Assembly (NCBI GenBank): GCA_964544695.1
Contig: CAZJDB010000216.1
Span: forward strand, 3,579 to 67,578
DNA: 64,000 nt
Direction of reading: 5' to 3'
DNA from: Dinghuibacter sp964544695
Lineage (GTDB): Bacteria > Bacteroidota > Bacteroidia > Chitinophagales > Chitinophagaceae
The notes below the pieces were generated by a model that did no database searches, was not told where the DNA came from, and saw only the letters and a program-made list of their open reading frames with translations. This document shows, piece by piece, positions 34,176-43,553 of this stretch. Each line of letters opens with the position of its first letter. Position 1 is the first letter of the stretch. A program made the translations under genes and the position numbers.

Positions 34176-36573
34176 GGCTCTTCACGGGGTTGGTCATCGC
34201 CGCGCGGAACGCCTTATACCCGATGGTTGCCAGCGTGATCCCAAAAGCCCCCAGCGCCGCGCCAGCGAATATCCAGGGGCTGATGGCCGTACGGTAGGCG
34301 AAGCCTTCCAGCCACTTGTGCATACCCCACCAGGCAAGGGGAAAGGAAATGAGGGTGGCAACCCCCACCAAGCCGAGGAAATCCCTGGACAGGAGGGTCA
34401 CGAGGTGTCCCGTGCCCGCGCCCAGGACTTTCCGGATGCTGATTTCCTTGGCGCGTTGCTCGACGGCGTACGTGATCAGGCCGAACAGGCCCAGGCAAGC
34501 CACGAGGACGGCCAGGAAGGTAAAGACGGTAAAGATCTGACCCATCCGGACCTCGGTTTGGTAGAGGTTGTTGAAGTCCTCGTCCATGAAGGTGAATTGG
34601 AAGGGCTGACCCACCGTGCCCGGCATGGACCGGAATTCGGCCTCCATGCGGCGGATGACCTCCTCCGTGTGGTCGGCGGAGAGGTGGACGGCCAGTTTGG
34701 AGTTGTCATAACCCATCTGGAACATCATGCTGGGGATCGGCTGGCGTAAGGAGCCCGTATTGAAATCCTTGACAACGCCGATGATGGGCATGGCGAGGTT
34801 TTTTCCATTATTGTCAGTCCCGTACAATTTCTCCTTCAGGGGGTCCTTGTAACCTAGCTGGGTGACGAAGGTTTCATTGATGATGATGGCGGCCGAATCC
34901 GAAGGCATCTGGGCGGAGAAGTTGCGTCCCCGGGACAGGGTCATGCCCAGCGTGGGAATATAATCGGGGTCGACCATCCAGCGTTCCGGCCCCATGACCT
35001 GGGTCATGGCGGCATCCTTGAAAATGGCCTCGGCCTCGGGTTCGTTGCTGGTGGGGAAAGAACTTCCGAGGGTTGCACCTTGCACGCCCGGAATCTGCTG
35101 GACGATGTGCTTGTACGTGAGCGCATGGTCTCCCAGGGCGCCTGTATTTTTCAGGATCAGGACCTGGTCCCGGTTAAAGCCAAGGCGCTTGTGCCGTATA
35201 TAACTGAGCTGACTGTATATGACCATGGTGCTTATAATCAGGGCGATGGCCGTGGTGAACTGGAAAACCACCAGGACGTTGCGGAACCAACTGCCCTTGA
35301 AACCAGCGCGCAGTTTTCCTTTGAGCACCTGTATGGGCATGAAAGCGGACAGGACCAAGGCGGGATAACTCCCCGCAAGAAGTCCTATGCCCACGGATCC
35401 CAAGATCAGTGCCGGCGCCAGCCAGCTCCAGGGCAGGGACCCCGCACTGAGGTGCTGGCCCGAAAGGCGGTTGAACCAGGACAGGAGGAAAATGGTGGCG
35501 ATGACGGACAGGAGGGTCGCGGTAACGCACAGAATCACCGACTCCGTGAGGAACTGGCCCACCAGGGCGCCCCGGCCGGAGCCCAGGACCTTGCGCACGC
35601 CTACTTCCTTGCTGCGTCCGGCGCTGCGCGCCGTGGACAGGTTCATGAAATTCACGCACGCGATCAACAGGATGAGGATGGCGGTAAGCATGAATATCCG
35701 CACGTAGGTGATGTTGCCCGAGGGTTCTGCTTCCCTGGCCAGTTGGGAATGCAGGTGAATGCGCGTCAGGGGGATGGTTTCATAGCGGTAGAAATCCCCC
35801 TTCTTCTCCAGGGCGTCCAGGGAGGTGTTGGCATTTTTTCTCAGCGCCGGGTCGGCATATTTGCGCGTGGCCTGTGCCAGGAGGCCGTCGATATTCTTCA
35901 CGCCGGGTTTGAGCAGGAGGTAGGTGTTGTAATCATTGTTCACCCAATTGACCTCGCGGCTGTCCCCCTGGGTGGACAGGGAGCGTATGATATCTAAATG
36001 GATATGGGAAAGGGCGGGCATGTCCTCCATGACCGCGGTGACTTTATAAGGCGTGGTATCCCCGATCAGCATCGTTTGTCCGACCGCAGTTTGACCCGGA
36101 AAGTATTTGGCGGCCGCCGTAGCCGACAGGACCACGCTGCGGGGTTGTGTCAGAGCCGACTGCGGACTGCCCGCCAGGACGTGGATTGTAAAAAAAGCAA
36201 AGAAGGTGGAGTCCGCAAATACCGCCCTTGGCTCGACCAGGAACTCATTTCCTTTCCTGATTTTGACAGGGCCCTGGTCGTGCATGCGCATGAAGGCCGT
36301 CACCTGTGGATAGTCCCTGACCATTGCCGGACCCAAATCGGCGGGGGACAACCTTTCATTCAGGTCCTGCCCGTCGATCTTGAAATGCGCAGTCACGCGA
36401 ACGATACGATCCGCGTTCGCGTTGAAGCGATCGTAACCGAGCTCGCTCACCACGAAGAGGGTGATGAGGAGACAGGTGGTCAGGCCTATGGTGAGGCCGA
36501 AAAGGTTGAGGGCGGAGAAACCTTTGTGTTTCCAAAAATTTCTCAGGGCGATGGTAAAGTAATTGCGCAGCAT
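34162..36573 (-). CDS. MacB/FtsX-like ABC transporter permease
   Basis: 803 aa, same architecture as the pair at 2777-7532 but clearly diverged from them: N-terminal helix (ALNLFGLTIGLTTCLLITLFV split by a turn), periplasmic domain, helices from about 285 (ILILLIACVNFMNLSTARSAG, then KEVGVRKVLGSGRG), second periplasmic domain, and three C-terminal helices with KEISIRKVLGAGTGHL. No ATPase is adjacent. It follows a phosphoesterase gene by 69 nt on the same strand and may be transcribed with it. A 28-bp dyad sits directly before the start codon and contains its ribosome site. Confidence 0.85.
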   Translation of the reverse strand: MLRNYFTIALRNFWKHKGFSALNLFGLTIGLTTCLLITLFVVSELGYDRFNANADRIVRVTAHFKIDGQDLNERLSPADLGPAMVRDYPQVTAFMRMHDQGPVKIRKGNEFLVEPRAVFADSTFFAFFTIHVLAGSPQSALTQPRSVVLSATAAAKYFPGQTAVGQTMLIGDTTPYKVTAVMEDMPALSHIHLDIIRSLSTQGDSREVNWVNNDYNTYLLLKPGVKNIDGLLAQATRKYADPALRKNANTSLDALEKKGDFYRYETIPLTRIHLHSQLAREAEPSGNITYVRIFMLTAILILLIACVNFMNLSTARSAGRSKEVGVRKVLGSGRGALVGQFLTESVILCVTATLLSVIATIFLLSWFNRLSGQHLSAGSLPWSWLAPALILGSVGIGLLAGSYPALVLSAFMPIQVLKGKLRAGFKGSWFRNVLVVFQFTTAIALIISTMVIYSQLSYIRHKRLGFNRDQVLILKNTGALGDHALTYKHIVQQIPGVQGATLGSSFPTSNEPEAEAIFKDAAMTQVMGPERWMVDPDYIPTLGMTLSRGRNFSAQMPSDSAAIIINETFVTQLGYKDPLKEKLYGTDNNGKNLAMPIIGVVKDFNTGSLRQPIPSMMFQMGYDNSKLAVHLSADHTEEVIRRMEAEFRSMPGTVGQPFQFTFMDEDFNNLYQTEVRMGQIFTVFTFLAVLVACLGLFGLITYAVEQRAKEISIRKVLGAGTGHLVTLLSRDFLGLVGVATLISFPLAWWGMHKWLEGFAYRTAISPWIFAGAALGAFGITLATIGYKAFRAAMTNPVKSLKVE

Positions 36574-36574
36574 T

Positions 36575-36602
36575 CCTTAATATAATACTTATTATCCTAA
36601 GG
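36575..36602 (-). promoter_or_regulatory. 28-bp dyad that includes the ribosome binding site of the permease gene
   Basis: Symmetric arms CCTTA / TAAGG (outer 5 bp) and ATAATA / TATTAT (inner 6 bp) have 2-nt interruptions and a 2-nt centre. On the minus strand the last arm is TTAAGG, followed by A and the ATG at 36573, so the Shine-Dalgarno sequence lies in the stem. It could be an operator or an RNA hairpin that limits translation. The rest of the 69-nt gap (36603-36642) holds a weak 6-bp hairpin without a T-run. Confidence 0.45.
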
Positions 36603-36642
36603 AAAACTTAATTCTGGTCATCCATAGCGTCGGCCGGCAACG

Positions 36643-39081
36643 CTAATCGTCTCCACGGGTCACCTTGACGAAGGCGCTGCGCCGCGGTGCGGGCATGACA
36701 CTTCCGGCGCCTTTGATGGCCTCCCAGATTACCTGATTCATCAGCCGGTCGGGCACCGCATCCGCGTGCGAAAGATCGAACCCCTCCGACAGGATCGCCC
36801 CCGGCGTCAACGCCGTATTGCGGGCGTTGCAATCCACCTGGGCCTGACGCGCCGTATAGGCGGACGTGTCGGGCATTGCGGAAAAGCAGCTCCACATGGG
36901 CGTGGCGCCCGCGTCATACTGGCTCATGGGAGGCAAACCCAGGATGAGCTCCATCGTGCGCAACATGGCCGCGGTGGAATAGAGGCCATGGTTCACGGTA
37001 TGGTGCCTGATGTAGGGACTGACGACGTAGGCCACGGAGCGGTGGGCGTCCACGTGATCGGGCCCGTCCTGGGCATCGTCCTCCAGGACGAAAATGGCGG
37101 ACTCGGCCCAGATGGGGCTGTGCGAGATGTGGTCCACCACGCGGCCCATGGCCAGGTCGTTATCGGCGACCAGGGCTATGGGGGTGTAATCCCCCCGGGA
37201 AAGGCCGCTGGTATGGTCGTCGGGCAGGTATATGGTGTTGAAGTGGGGCACGGCGTGTGAAGCAACCAGCGAGTCGAAGTCGCGTTCAAAGATTTTTTCG
37301 CGATAGGTATCCAGGATATCCAGGTTCCACCCGGGATAGGGCTTGCAATAATTCGCGGCCACCTTCAGGACGGGGAGGGTAGGCGGTCCGTTGTCCTCGA
37401 ATTCCCCGTAGTTGCGGAAGCTCACACCCGCCCGCGCGCAGTAATCCCAAATGAAGCCCTGCGTGGGATTGGCTGCGGGCCGGTGGCCGTCGAAGTCGTA
37501 ATTGCCGCCCCGCCCGCTGTAATTGGTCGGCCAGTTCTTTTCGACGAAGTCGGTGGCATAGCCCGCCATGGACCAGTTGTGCCCGTCGGCGCTCACTTCG
37601 GCGTTTACATAGAAGTTATCCAACAGGACGAAGTCCCGGCTCAGCGCATGAGCGTTGGGCGTTACCCGTTCGCCGAAGAGGACGAGGCTGGTGTCCCCGT
37701 TGCCTTCGGGCATGTCTCCCAACACCTGGTCGTAGGTGCGGTTTTCCTTAAGGATATAAAATACATACTTGATGGGGGAGAGCTCTCCCGATACGCGAGG
37801 GATGGGGTTGCCGGCCTGGCCATCGGCTACGCGGGCTATGGAGTCCGAGTACGGCGTATTGGCGTAGACCTGCCGGGTGTATGCGGCGAGGCGCGCGGTA
37901 TCGGGGAGTGGGATCACCGACACGCACCCCTTGAACATATCTCCGATATACTGTTCCTCATGGGGACTTTGTTTGAAAGCGTTTTTGTGTCCGTAAGGAC
38001 TGGGACCATAGGGATTTGCCATGGAGGTGAGGCCCTTCCCGTTGGCCACGAGGAGGTTCCCCTTCCACACTTTGACACAGGTGGGATACCAGCCCACGGG
38101 GATGAAGCCCAGGGAGGTGCTTTGGCCCGGATGCGAGACGTCGAAAACGGACACGTAGTTGTTATCAGCATTGGCGATATAGAGGGTCTTATCGTTTAGC
38201 GCTACGCCGTTGGTCGTGGAACCGATGGGCGCGTCAGCGGTCAGGGCGGTGTTCAGTGTCTCGGCTACGCGTCGCTGGTGCACATCGATAACTGAGACGG
38301 TATTGCTGTTGGCGCAGGCCACGTACAGCCAGCGGCTGTTGCTGCTTAGGGTCATATCGTTGGGGTGGTCGCCGGTCGGCACGGAGTCGGTTAACGTGTT
38401 CTGTCGCGTATTGACGATCCAGATTTTTTTCCCACCCCAGGCGCTGATGTACAGTTCGTGTTTGCCGACGACACAGGTGTATGCCTCCGCGGAGAGTTGA
38501 ATGCGCTTCAGGACATTGAAGGGACGGATGCTGCATATATACAGTGAATTGTTTTCCTTCGTGACGACATAAAGGCGGTTGTTCTCTTCGTCCGGTGCAA
38601 GTCCCGTGGGGCTGATTTTTGCGCGGGGCCAGGGCGCCCCGAGGGTCAGGGTATCGGCGGGTCCCAGGCGCCCGCCGGCAAAAGCGTAGCGCAGGATGAT
38701 GTCGTCATTGCCGCCCGATGCATACAGGCTCCGGCGGCCCCAGGCGAGGCCAAGCCAGGCTTTACGAATGGGCACCGTTTGAACCACGCGCCCTGAGTCC
38801 AGGTCCAGCAGATCGATACATTGTTTTCCGTTCCCGTTATTGGTCACCGCGGCGTGTATTCCATCGGGCGCGACAACCATGTTCAACGGCAGGTCGCTGC
38901 TCAAAGGGATCGAGGTGCCCGCGGGGCTGAGGTACCAGCCGGTCGGCAGGAGGACGCGGGTGCCCGAAGGGCCGGGAGTCTGGGCCGTGTCGGGCGTTTG
39001 CGCGCCCCCGCCCGCGGCGCCGGGCGTTTGCGCGCGCAACGATAGGGGCGCAAGGAAAACGACGAGTAGCCAATATTTCAT
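36643..39081 (-). CDS. YncE-like beta-propeller fused to a phosphoesterase domain, second copy
   Basis: 812 aa from ATG 39081; an in-frame TTG at 39090 overlaps the previous stop and is a weaker start. Signal peptide YWLLVVFLAPLSLRAQ, then a Pro/Gly/Thr-rich linker. The propeller is at about 60-350 (NMVVAPDGIHAAVTNNGNG, DMTLSSNSRWLYVACANSN). The phosphoesterase domain from about 455 has KENRTYDQVLGDM, YVNAEVSADGHNWSM and EDDAQDGPDHVDAHRSV. The paralogue is at 28423-31101. Unlike that copy it sits in an operon, 5 nt after a TonB-dependent receptor gene and downstream of a beta-helix lipoprotein gene, which suggests import of the product or substrate of this enzyme. Confidence 0.87.
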   Translation of the reverse strand: MKYWLLVVFLAPLSLRAQTPGAAGGGAQTPDTAQTPGPSGTRVLLPTGWYLSPAGTSIPLSSDLPLNMVVAPDGIHAAVTNNGNGKQCIDLLDLDSGRVVQTVPIRKAWLGLAWGRRSLYASGGNDDIILRYAFAGGRLGPADTLTLGAPWPRAKISPTGLAPDEENNRLYVVTKENNSLYICSIRPFNVLKRIQLSAEAYTCVVGKHELYISAWGGKKIWIVNTRQNTLTDSVPTGDHPNDMTLSSNSRWLYVACANSNTVSVIDVHQRRVAETLNTALTADAPIGSTTNGVALNDKTLYIANADNNYVSVFDVSHPGQSTSLGFIPVGWYPTCVKVWKGNLLVANGKGLTSMANPYGPSPYGHKNAFKQSPHEEQYIGDMFKGCVSVIPLPDTARLAAYTRQVYANTPYSDSIARVADGQAGNPIPRVSGELSPIKYVFYILKENRTYDQVLGDMPEGNGDTSLVLFGERVTPNAHALSRDFVLLDNFYVNAEVSADGHNWSMAGYATDFVEKNWPTNYSGRGGNYDFDGHRPAANPTQGFIWDYCARAGVSFRNYGEFEDNGPPTLPVLKVAANYCKPYPGWNLDILDTYREKIFERDFDSLVASHAVPHFNTIYLPDDHTSGLSRGDYTPIALVADNDLAMGRVVDHISHSPIWAESAIFVLEDDAQDGPDHVDAHRSVAYVVSPYIRHHTVNHGLYSTAAMLRTMELILGLPPMSQYDAGATPMWSCFSAMPDTSAYTARQAQVDCNARNTALTPGAILSEGFDLSHADAVPDRLMNQVIWEAIKGAGSVMPAPRRSAFVKVTRGDD

Positions 39082-39086
39082 GGTAA

Positions 39087-41531
39087 TCAATTTAATACAT
39101 TCCAGCGCATCCCCAGCATATACCGCTGCCCGTTGCGCATGCGCTGCACCGTCAGATCGGCTCCGCGAATCTCGTTGACGGTCGCGGCGTTGAGGACATT
39201 GGATACACGCGCAAATAGGCTAAATGCGCCCAGGCGCCGCTCGGCGGCCAAATCCAGCAGTGCATATCCCTTTTGCCATACGTCCAGTCCATACCATCCG
39301 GATACGTCGCTGATCCGGGCGCCCGTATACGTAAAGGAAACCTGGGCGGTCCAACGCAAAGGGTCTTTGTACCACGCGCTGAGTCCGCCCAGGTGCATCG
39401 ATTGTCCTTCCAGGGGACGCGTTTCGGGGCGGCTGATGGTCTCGATGTCGCTGGATGGGTTTTGGGGATCGACGCGCGTCTTCCACTTGGATGTTTGCGT
39501 GATGCGGCTGATGGTAAACGTGTAGTGCGCGTTCGCACCCCAGCGTCCCCGCGTGTACGTATATCCACCCTCCAGACCATAGTTGTTCGCCGACCCGTAG
39601 TTCCGAAGCTGTTCGGTCAGTACTCCTGCCGGTGTATAGGGAAGGCCGTTTTGGGGCAAGGGATAAAGGGTATCTCCCGCGTTGAGGAGGGTTTTTTCGA
39701 AGGGGTCCTGCAGGTGCTTGTAAAAAACCCCCAGGCTCCAGGAAGGATGTTCGTAGCGCAGGTCCAGGTTTTGCGCGGTCGTGCGGATCAGGTAGGGGTT
39801 CCCCGCGATGTTGAAGTCTTCCTCTACCAGCGAAAAGAAAGTCACATCCGACAGTGCGGGGCGGGAAAGGCCCTTGTAATAAGATAAGCGCCAGTTTTGG
39901 TATTTGAATAAAATGCTGGGCAACCAGTCCGCGTAGCGGATGCTGATGTGCTGTCCATAGCTCTGGCTGGGATCCACGGAGGAGGTGACGTCCTGAAGGG
40001 TGCTTTCGCGGCGGACGCCCCCCACGACGTCGAAGCGCGGTCCCGAGTACCTGGCCGCCAGGAACAAGGCGCCAATGTCCTCGTAGGCATGGTAGGTATT
40101 GGGATTGGCCCCGGAGCCCAATGGATTTTCGGGACCGTCGTTGTTCAACCATTGCGCATGATAGATGTCCACAAAGGGTTGTCCATACCCCCCCGACAAG
40201 GCGGGTTCGAAATTATATTCGGTGTAGAAGTTATCGCGCGTCTTGTGGCGAAAATCGCCGCCACCCTCCAGCAGAAAGCGCCGCCACTGATACCCCAGGG
40301 AGGCCTTTCCCTCCTCCTGGAATTCCTTGTTGACCAGCCATTGCCTTTCCAGGGGACCCAGGTAAAGGGGCGTCTGGAGGATGCTGTCCCCGCTTTGGAG
40401 ACGCCCCGTGCTGCCGTCCAGTTCGGCCCAGTCGGGGTAGCGTCCGGAGGCATAGGAGAAGGCCCCCGCCCAGCGCAGGGACCAACGCGAACCCAGGCGG
40501 TGGTCCCCCGTGAGGAGACTGCTGTAAATATCCCGGACGTGAAGCCTGGACCTTTCCAGGATATCGATCCGGCCGGTACCCGGGCCGCTGCGTCCCTCGA
40601 CCAGGCTGGTGTCCACCGACATCCGCGATTCGGCTTCGAGCTGGTGGGTATAGAAACTAAAGAGGGTTACTTTATTTAGATCGTTGGGTCGGAAGTCCCA
40701 TTGGTTGTAAAAGCTGGGCTTGAGCGTCGCAACCGAATACTGCCTCGTAAAATAGTCGGTGGCTCCGGGCGTATTGTTCAGGCCGGGCTCGGTGCCGGTG
40801 CTGATAAAATATCCATCGGAACCCCGGTGAGAGCCCTGGTAATCGAAGGCCAGCACCAGCCCGATCCGCCTGTGGTCGAAACGATGACTATAGGACATTC
40901 CGCCCAACAAATCCGGCAAGGCATGCACAGACCTGAACGAGAGGTTGGCTTTGGTGAAGATGTCGTTAGCCGGTGGATTGTAATCGACGACACTCCTGTC
41001 GAAGGTCACGAAGGTCCTGTTGAAAAACAATTGGCTATATCCCGTCCCCAGGCTAAGCGTCAAGGTCGGTGCAGGCCCCGCATCCTTCATCACGATATTG
41101 ACCAATCCCCCGATCCCACTCCCTTCCATATCGGGCGTGAGGGACTTGTACACCTCCACGCGCTGCGCAAGCCCCGAGGGAAAGAGATCCAATGGAATGT
41201 CCCGCTCGTCCGGGCTGGGGATGACCAGCCCGTCCACGAGGGTGGTGTTGTATTTGGGGCTCATACCCCGGATGATGACGCGGCTATCCTCTCCGGAGTT
41301 TCCCCTGATGATGGACAGGCCTTCCATGCGCTGGATGGCGTCTGTGATCGTCAGGTCTCCTGCCCTTTGAATCGTTTCGGCCCCCGTGATGCGCAGGATC
41401 TGGACCGAATTCCGTTCCAGGATTTGGGTGCCCTTGTCGCTACCGGGATTCCCCAGGAGCGAGATCTCGGGCAGGTCGGGAACAGTGTCGACGGGTTGAC
41501 AGAGTGCGAGCGCAAAAAGGAGTTGGATCAT
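39087..41531 (-). CDS. TonB-dependent outer-membrane receptor
   Basis: 814 aa. Short signal peptide (QLLFALALCQPVDT), then directly a plug domain at about 45-155 (ITDAIQRMEGLSIIRGNSGED, VIIRGMSPKYNTTLVDG, RVEVYKSLTPDMEGSGIGG) and a 22-strand-type barrel to the end. It lacks the carboxypeptidase-D-like N-domain of SusC proteins and has no SusD partner, so it belongs with substrate importers of other kinds. Its ATG follows the stop of the lipoprotein gene with no gap (TAAATG), and the phosphoesterase gene follows by 5 nt. Substrate unknown; a phosphoester-linked compound is my inference from the operon. Confidence 0.87.
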   Translation of the reverse strand: MIQLLFALALCQPVDTVPDLPEISLLGNPGSDKGTQILERNSVQILRITGAETIQRAGDLTITDAIQRMEGLSIIRGNSGEDSRVIIRGMSPKYNTTLVDGLVIPSPDERDIPLDLFPSGLAQRVEVYKSLTPDMEGSGIGGLVNIVMKDAGPAPTLTLSLGTGYSQLFFNRTFVTFDRSVVDYNPPANDIFTKANLSFRSVHALPDLLGGMSYSHRFDHRRIGLVLAFDYQGSHRGSDGYFISTGTEPGLNNTPGATDYFTRQYSVATLKPSFYNQWDFRPNDLNKVTLFSFYTHQLEAESRMSVDTSLVEGRSGPGTGRIDILERSRLHVRDIYSSLLTGDHRLGSRWSLRWAGAFSYASGRYPDWAELDGSTGRLQSGDSILQTPLYLGPLERQWLVNKEFQEEGKASLGYQWRRFLLEGGGDFRHKTRDNFYTEYNFEPALSGGYGQPFVDIYHAQWLNNDGPENPLGSGANPNTYHAYEDIGALFLAARYSGPRFDVVGGVRRESTLQDVTSSVDPSQSYGQHISIRYADWLPSILFKYQNWRLSYYKGLSRPALSDVTFFSLVEEDFNIAGNPYLIRTTAQNLDLRYEHPSWSLGVFYKHLQDPFEKTLLNAGDTLYPLPQNGLPYTPAGVLTEQLRNYGSANNYGLEGGYTYTRGRWGANAHYTFTISRITQTSKWKTRVDPQNPSSDIETISRPETRPLEGQSMHLGGLSAWYKDPLRWTAQVSFTYTGARISDVSGWYGLDVWQKGYALLDLAAERRLGAFSLFARVSNVLNAATVNEIRGADLTVQRMRNGQRYMLGMRWNVLN

Positions 41532-42902
41532 TTAATGTTGGTTTCCGGAACCGTCCGAAGGATAAGCACCTATGTCCTTGCTGGGTTGGGACAGGGTCGT
41601 CACCCCGAAGACGGGGTCCACGGGTACGGACCCATACGCGCTGAAACCTGTGTAACCCTTACCCAGGGCGGGGGAAGTGGACTGCAAGTGGAAGTCATAA
41701 CTTCCTACATAGTCCGCTTCTATGAAATTGATCCCGAAAGTCACGGGTAACGTGTACCCTGTAAATTCGGGATTGTTGGCGCCCGGTGTGGTGTTATTGC
41801 CCCCGTTGATGTCGGAAGGCTGGGCCTGCGTGATGTAACCGGAAGGCAGGAACTGGGAAGTGATGAAAGCGCTATCCCCGTAGTTGTAGGTATATCCGTA
41901 AAATACATTGGCCGTATCGGCGGCTGCGGTAGCGGACGCCGCCCCCGTGATGGCCAGCCCGAACTTGCAATTCACCACGAGGTTGTTGTAACAATTGCCC
42001 CGGCCCCCGCTTTCGAAGTCCAGGGAGCCCCCTTCACCGACCTTCAGTTGGCGATACCCCGTGTTGAGGATGGTATTGTTGAAACAGTTCATGTTCGCCT
42101 GGGGATTTTGTCCCCCCGTATTGGCCGATTTGAAGGCATTGCCCGTTCCGCCCACGACCACGTTGAAAGCAATGTCCCCTACGCTGCCGCTTTTCACGTT
42201 GACACATTCACCCGCGGTAACGCCAACCTTTTCAAAAGTATTGCGCAGGATTTCAAAGGAGCCGCCCGCGGGCCGGAGACAATCGTTGGCCGAGCCGTAC
42301 AACCAGCAATCTTCCACCACGAGGTGGGAAGCGGGGTTTTGTATCCACACCGCGTAGCGTTGTTCTCCCGCCCGGGCCGGTGCGTTGAGGGGCGTCAGGC
42401 CACCCGTATATTCGATGCGCGTCCACTTCAGGATGATGTCACCCCCGCCGGGCATACCCTGGATGCCTCCCCAATAGCCCTTGAAAGCCGGGTCCGTATT
42501 GGGGTCCTGGGGATCGTTGGCGGGGTTCGAACGGAGACTGGCATCCCCGATCGTCATCAGCACCGGCGCGGCCTTGGTGCCCAGGCTCAGGAGCGTGCCG
42601 TTCACGACGATGCCCGGCGAATGGTCCTGCGTGCCCAGGGTCGAACCAACGGCGTAAATGGTCACCCCGCTTTGGATCACGAGGGTGTCCCCTGCATTGA
42701 TGACGGCGTCCCCGTTGACGCTGGACAGGTAATAAGTGCTCCCCGCCTGGAGTGTTCCCTTGACGGCGGCCACCGAATTCAGGGTGTCGCCAGGTTGCAC
42801 AAAGGTTCCCGAGTGGAATTGTTGCTGTGACACGTTGACTTGTTCCGGCGACTTATTACATGCAAAGAACAAAATACTTGCAAAGAGGATGGTCTTTCTC
42901 AT
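41532..42902 (-). CDS. Right-handed beta-helix lipoprotein
   Basis: 456 aa. The lipoprotein signal is RKTILFASILFFAC with Cys15 as the lipid site. After a linker, the sequence repeats short strands and turns of a parallel beta-helix (GDTLVIQSGVTIYAVGS, SPGIVVNGTLLSLGTKAAP, ILKWTRIEYTGG, LVVEDCWLYGSANDCL, CFNNTILNTGYRQL, CYNNLVVNCKFGLAI), the fold used for surface polysaccharide binding or lyases. No catalytic motif is certain. It is first in a three-gene operon with the receptor and phosphoesterase, and could play the part SusD plays elsewhere. A near-consensus box (TAGTTTTA on the minus strand, 42915-42908) precedes the start by 5 nt. Confidence 0.75.
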   Translation of the reverse strand: MRKTILFASILFFACNKSPEQVNVSQQQFHSGTFVQPGDTLNSVAAVKGTLQAGSTYYLSSVNGDAVINAGDTLVIQSGVTIYAVGSTLGTQDHSPGIVVNGTLLSLGTKAAPVLMTIGDASLRSNPANDPQDPNTDPAFKGYWGGIQGMPGGGDIILKWTRIEYTGGLTPLNAPARAGEQRYAVWIQNPASHLVVEDCWLYGSANDCLRPAGGSFEILRNTFEKVGVTAGECVNVKSGSVGDIAFNVVVGGTGNAFKSANTGGQNPQANMNCFNNTILNTGYRQLKVGEGGSLDFESGGRGNCYNNLVVNCKFGLAITGAASATAAADTANVFYGYTYNYGDSAFITSQFLPSGYITQAQPSDINGGNNTTPGANNPEFTGYTLPVTFGINFIEADYVGSYDFHLQSTSPALGKGYTGFSAYGSVPVDPVFGVTTLSQPSKDIGAYPSDGSGNQH

Positions 42903-42953
42903 GGCTGTAAAACTAGGGGCTGTATGGATGCGGCGCGCTCCTTAACAGTAAGT

Positions 42954-43553
42954 TCATATTTCACCCACGATCCGTCCGCCTTCAATACAAAGGGTGCGAT
43001 CGGCGAGGTTTTGCAGTTCGCCCGGGTCGTGGCTGGCCAGGATGGTGGTCAGGCCTTTGGCTGCTTGTTTGATGTACGCCTGTAGGCGTTTACGGATGGC
43101 TGCGTCCTGGGCCGAAAGGGCCTCATCCAGGAGCAATAATTTCGGCCTCCGTGCCAGGGCCCTCCCCAGGGCAACCCGCTGTTTTTGACCTCCCGAGAGC
43201 AGCGCAGGTTTCCGGTCGGCCCACTCCCGGATTTCCAATTCGTCAAGGAGTGTCTCTACATGTTCGGAGTCCTTATATGCGGCAAAAGCGACGTTCTCAC
43301 GGGCAGTGAGATTTGGGAAAAGGGCATAATCCTGGAAGACCATGCCCACCTCCCTCGCCTGGGGCGGAACCGAACGGTCCCAAACCACCCCGTCGACCGT
43401 AATTCTTGCCGCATTGTTCAGCCCGGCAAGCATCCGGAGGATCGTCGTCTTCCCCGAACCCGTGGGACCGTACAATCCCAGGAACTCCCCGTATCGCAAC
43501 TCAAAGGAACAATCGATGGGCGGTGCCTCGGTATGTGCGCTAAAGTGGATCAT
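42954..43553 (-). CDS. modC: Molybdate ABC transporter ATPase, short ModC type
   Basis: 199 aa from ATG 43553. The frame is open to 43613, but the extra part is overlap with modB and not protein-like. Walker A is at 29-36 (GPTGSGKT), followed by Q-loop VFQDYALFPN, signature LSGGQKQRVALGRA, Walker B LLLLDEALSAQD and switch His in TTILASHD. All ATPase residues are present. The C-terminal TOBE/Mop molybdate-binding domain of full-length ModC (about 350 aa) is absent. It overlaps modB by 14 nt and powers uptake with ModA and ModB. The transport substrate is inferred from these neighbours. Confidence 0.85.
   Translation of the reverse strand: MIHFSAHTEAPPIDCSFELRYGEFLGLYGPTGSGKTTILRMLAGLNNAARITVDGVVWDRSVPPQAREVGMVFQDYALFPNLTARENVAFAAYKDSEHVETLLDELEIREWADRKPALLSGGQKQRVALGRALARRPKLLLLDEALSAQDAAIRKRLQAYIKQAAKGLTTILASHDPGELQNLADRTLCIEGGRIVGEI

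Noticed and set aside
42526..42546. GGTTCGA-like tRNA T-arm motif (a similar one lies near 58533)
   Set aside because: Both lie inside good coding genes, with no acceptor stem or anticodon arm at tRNA distances.
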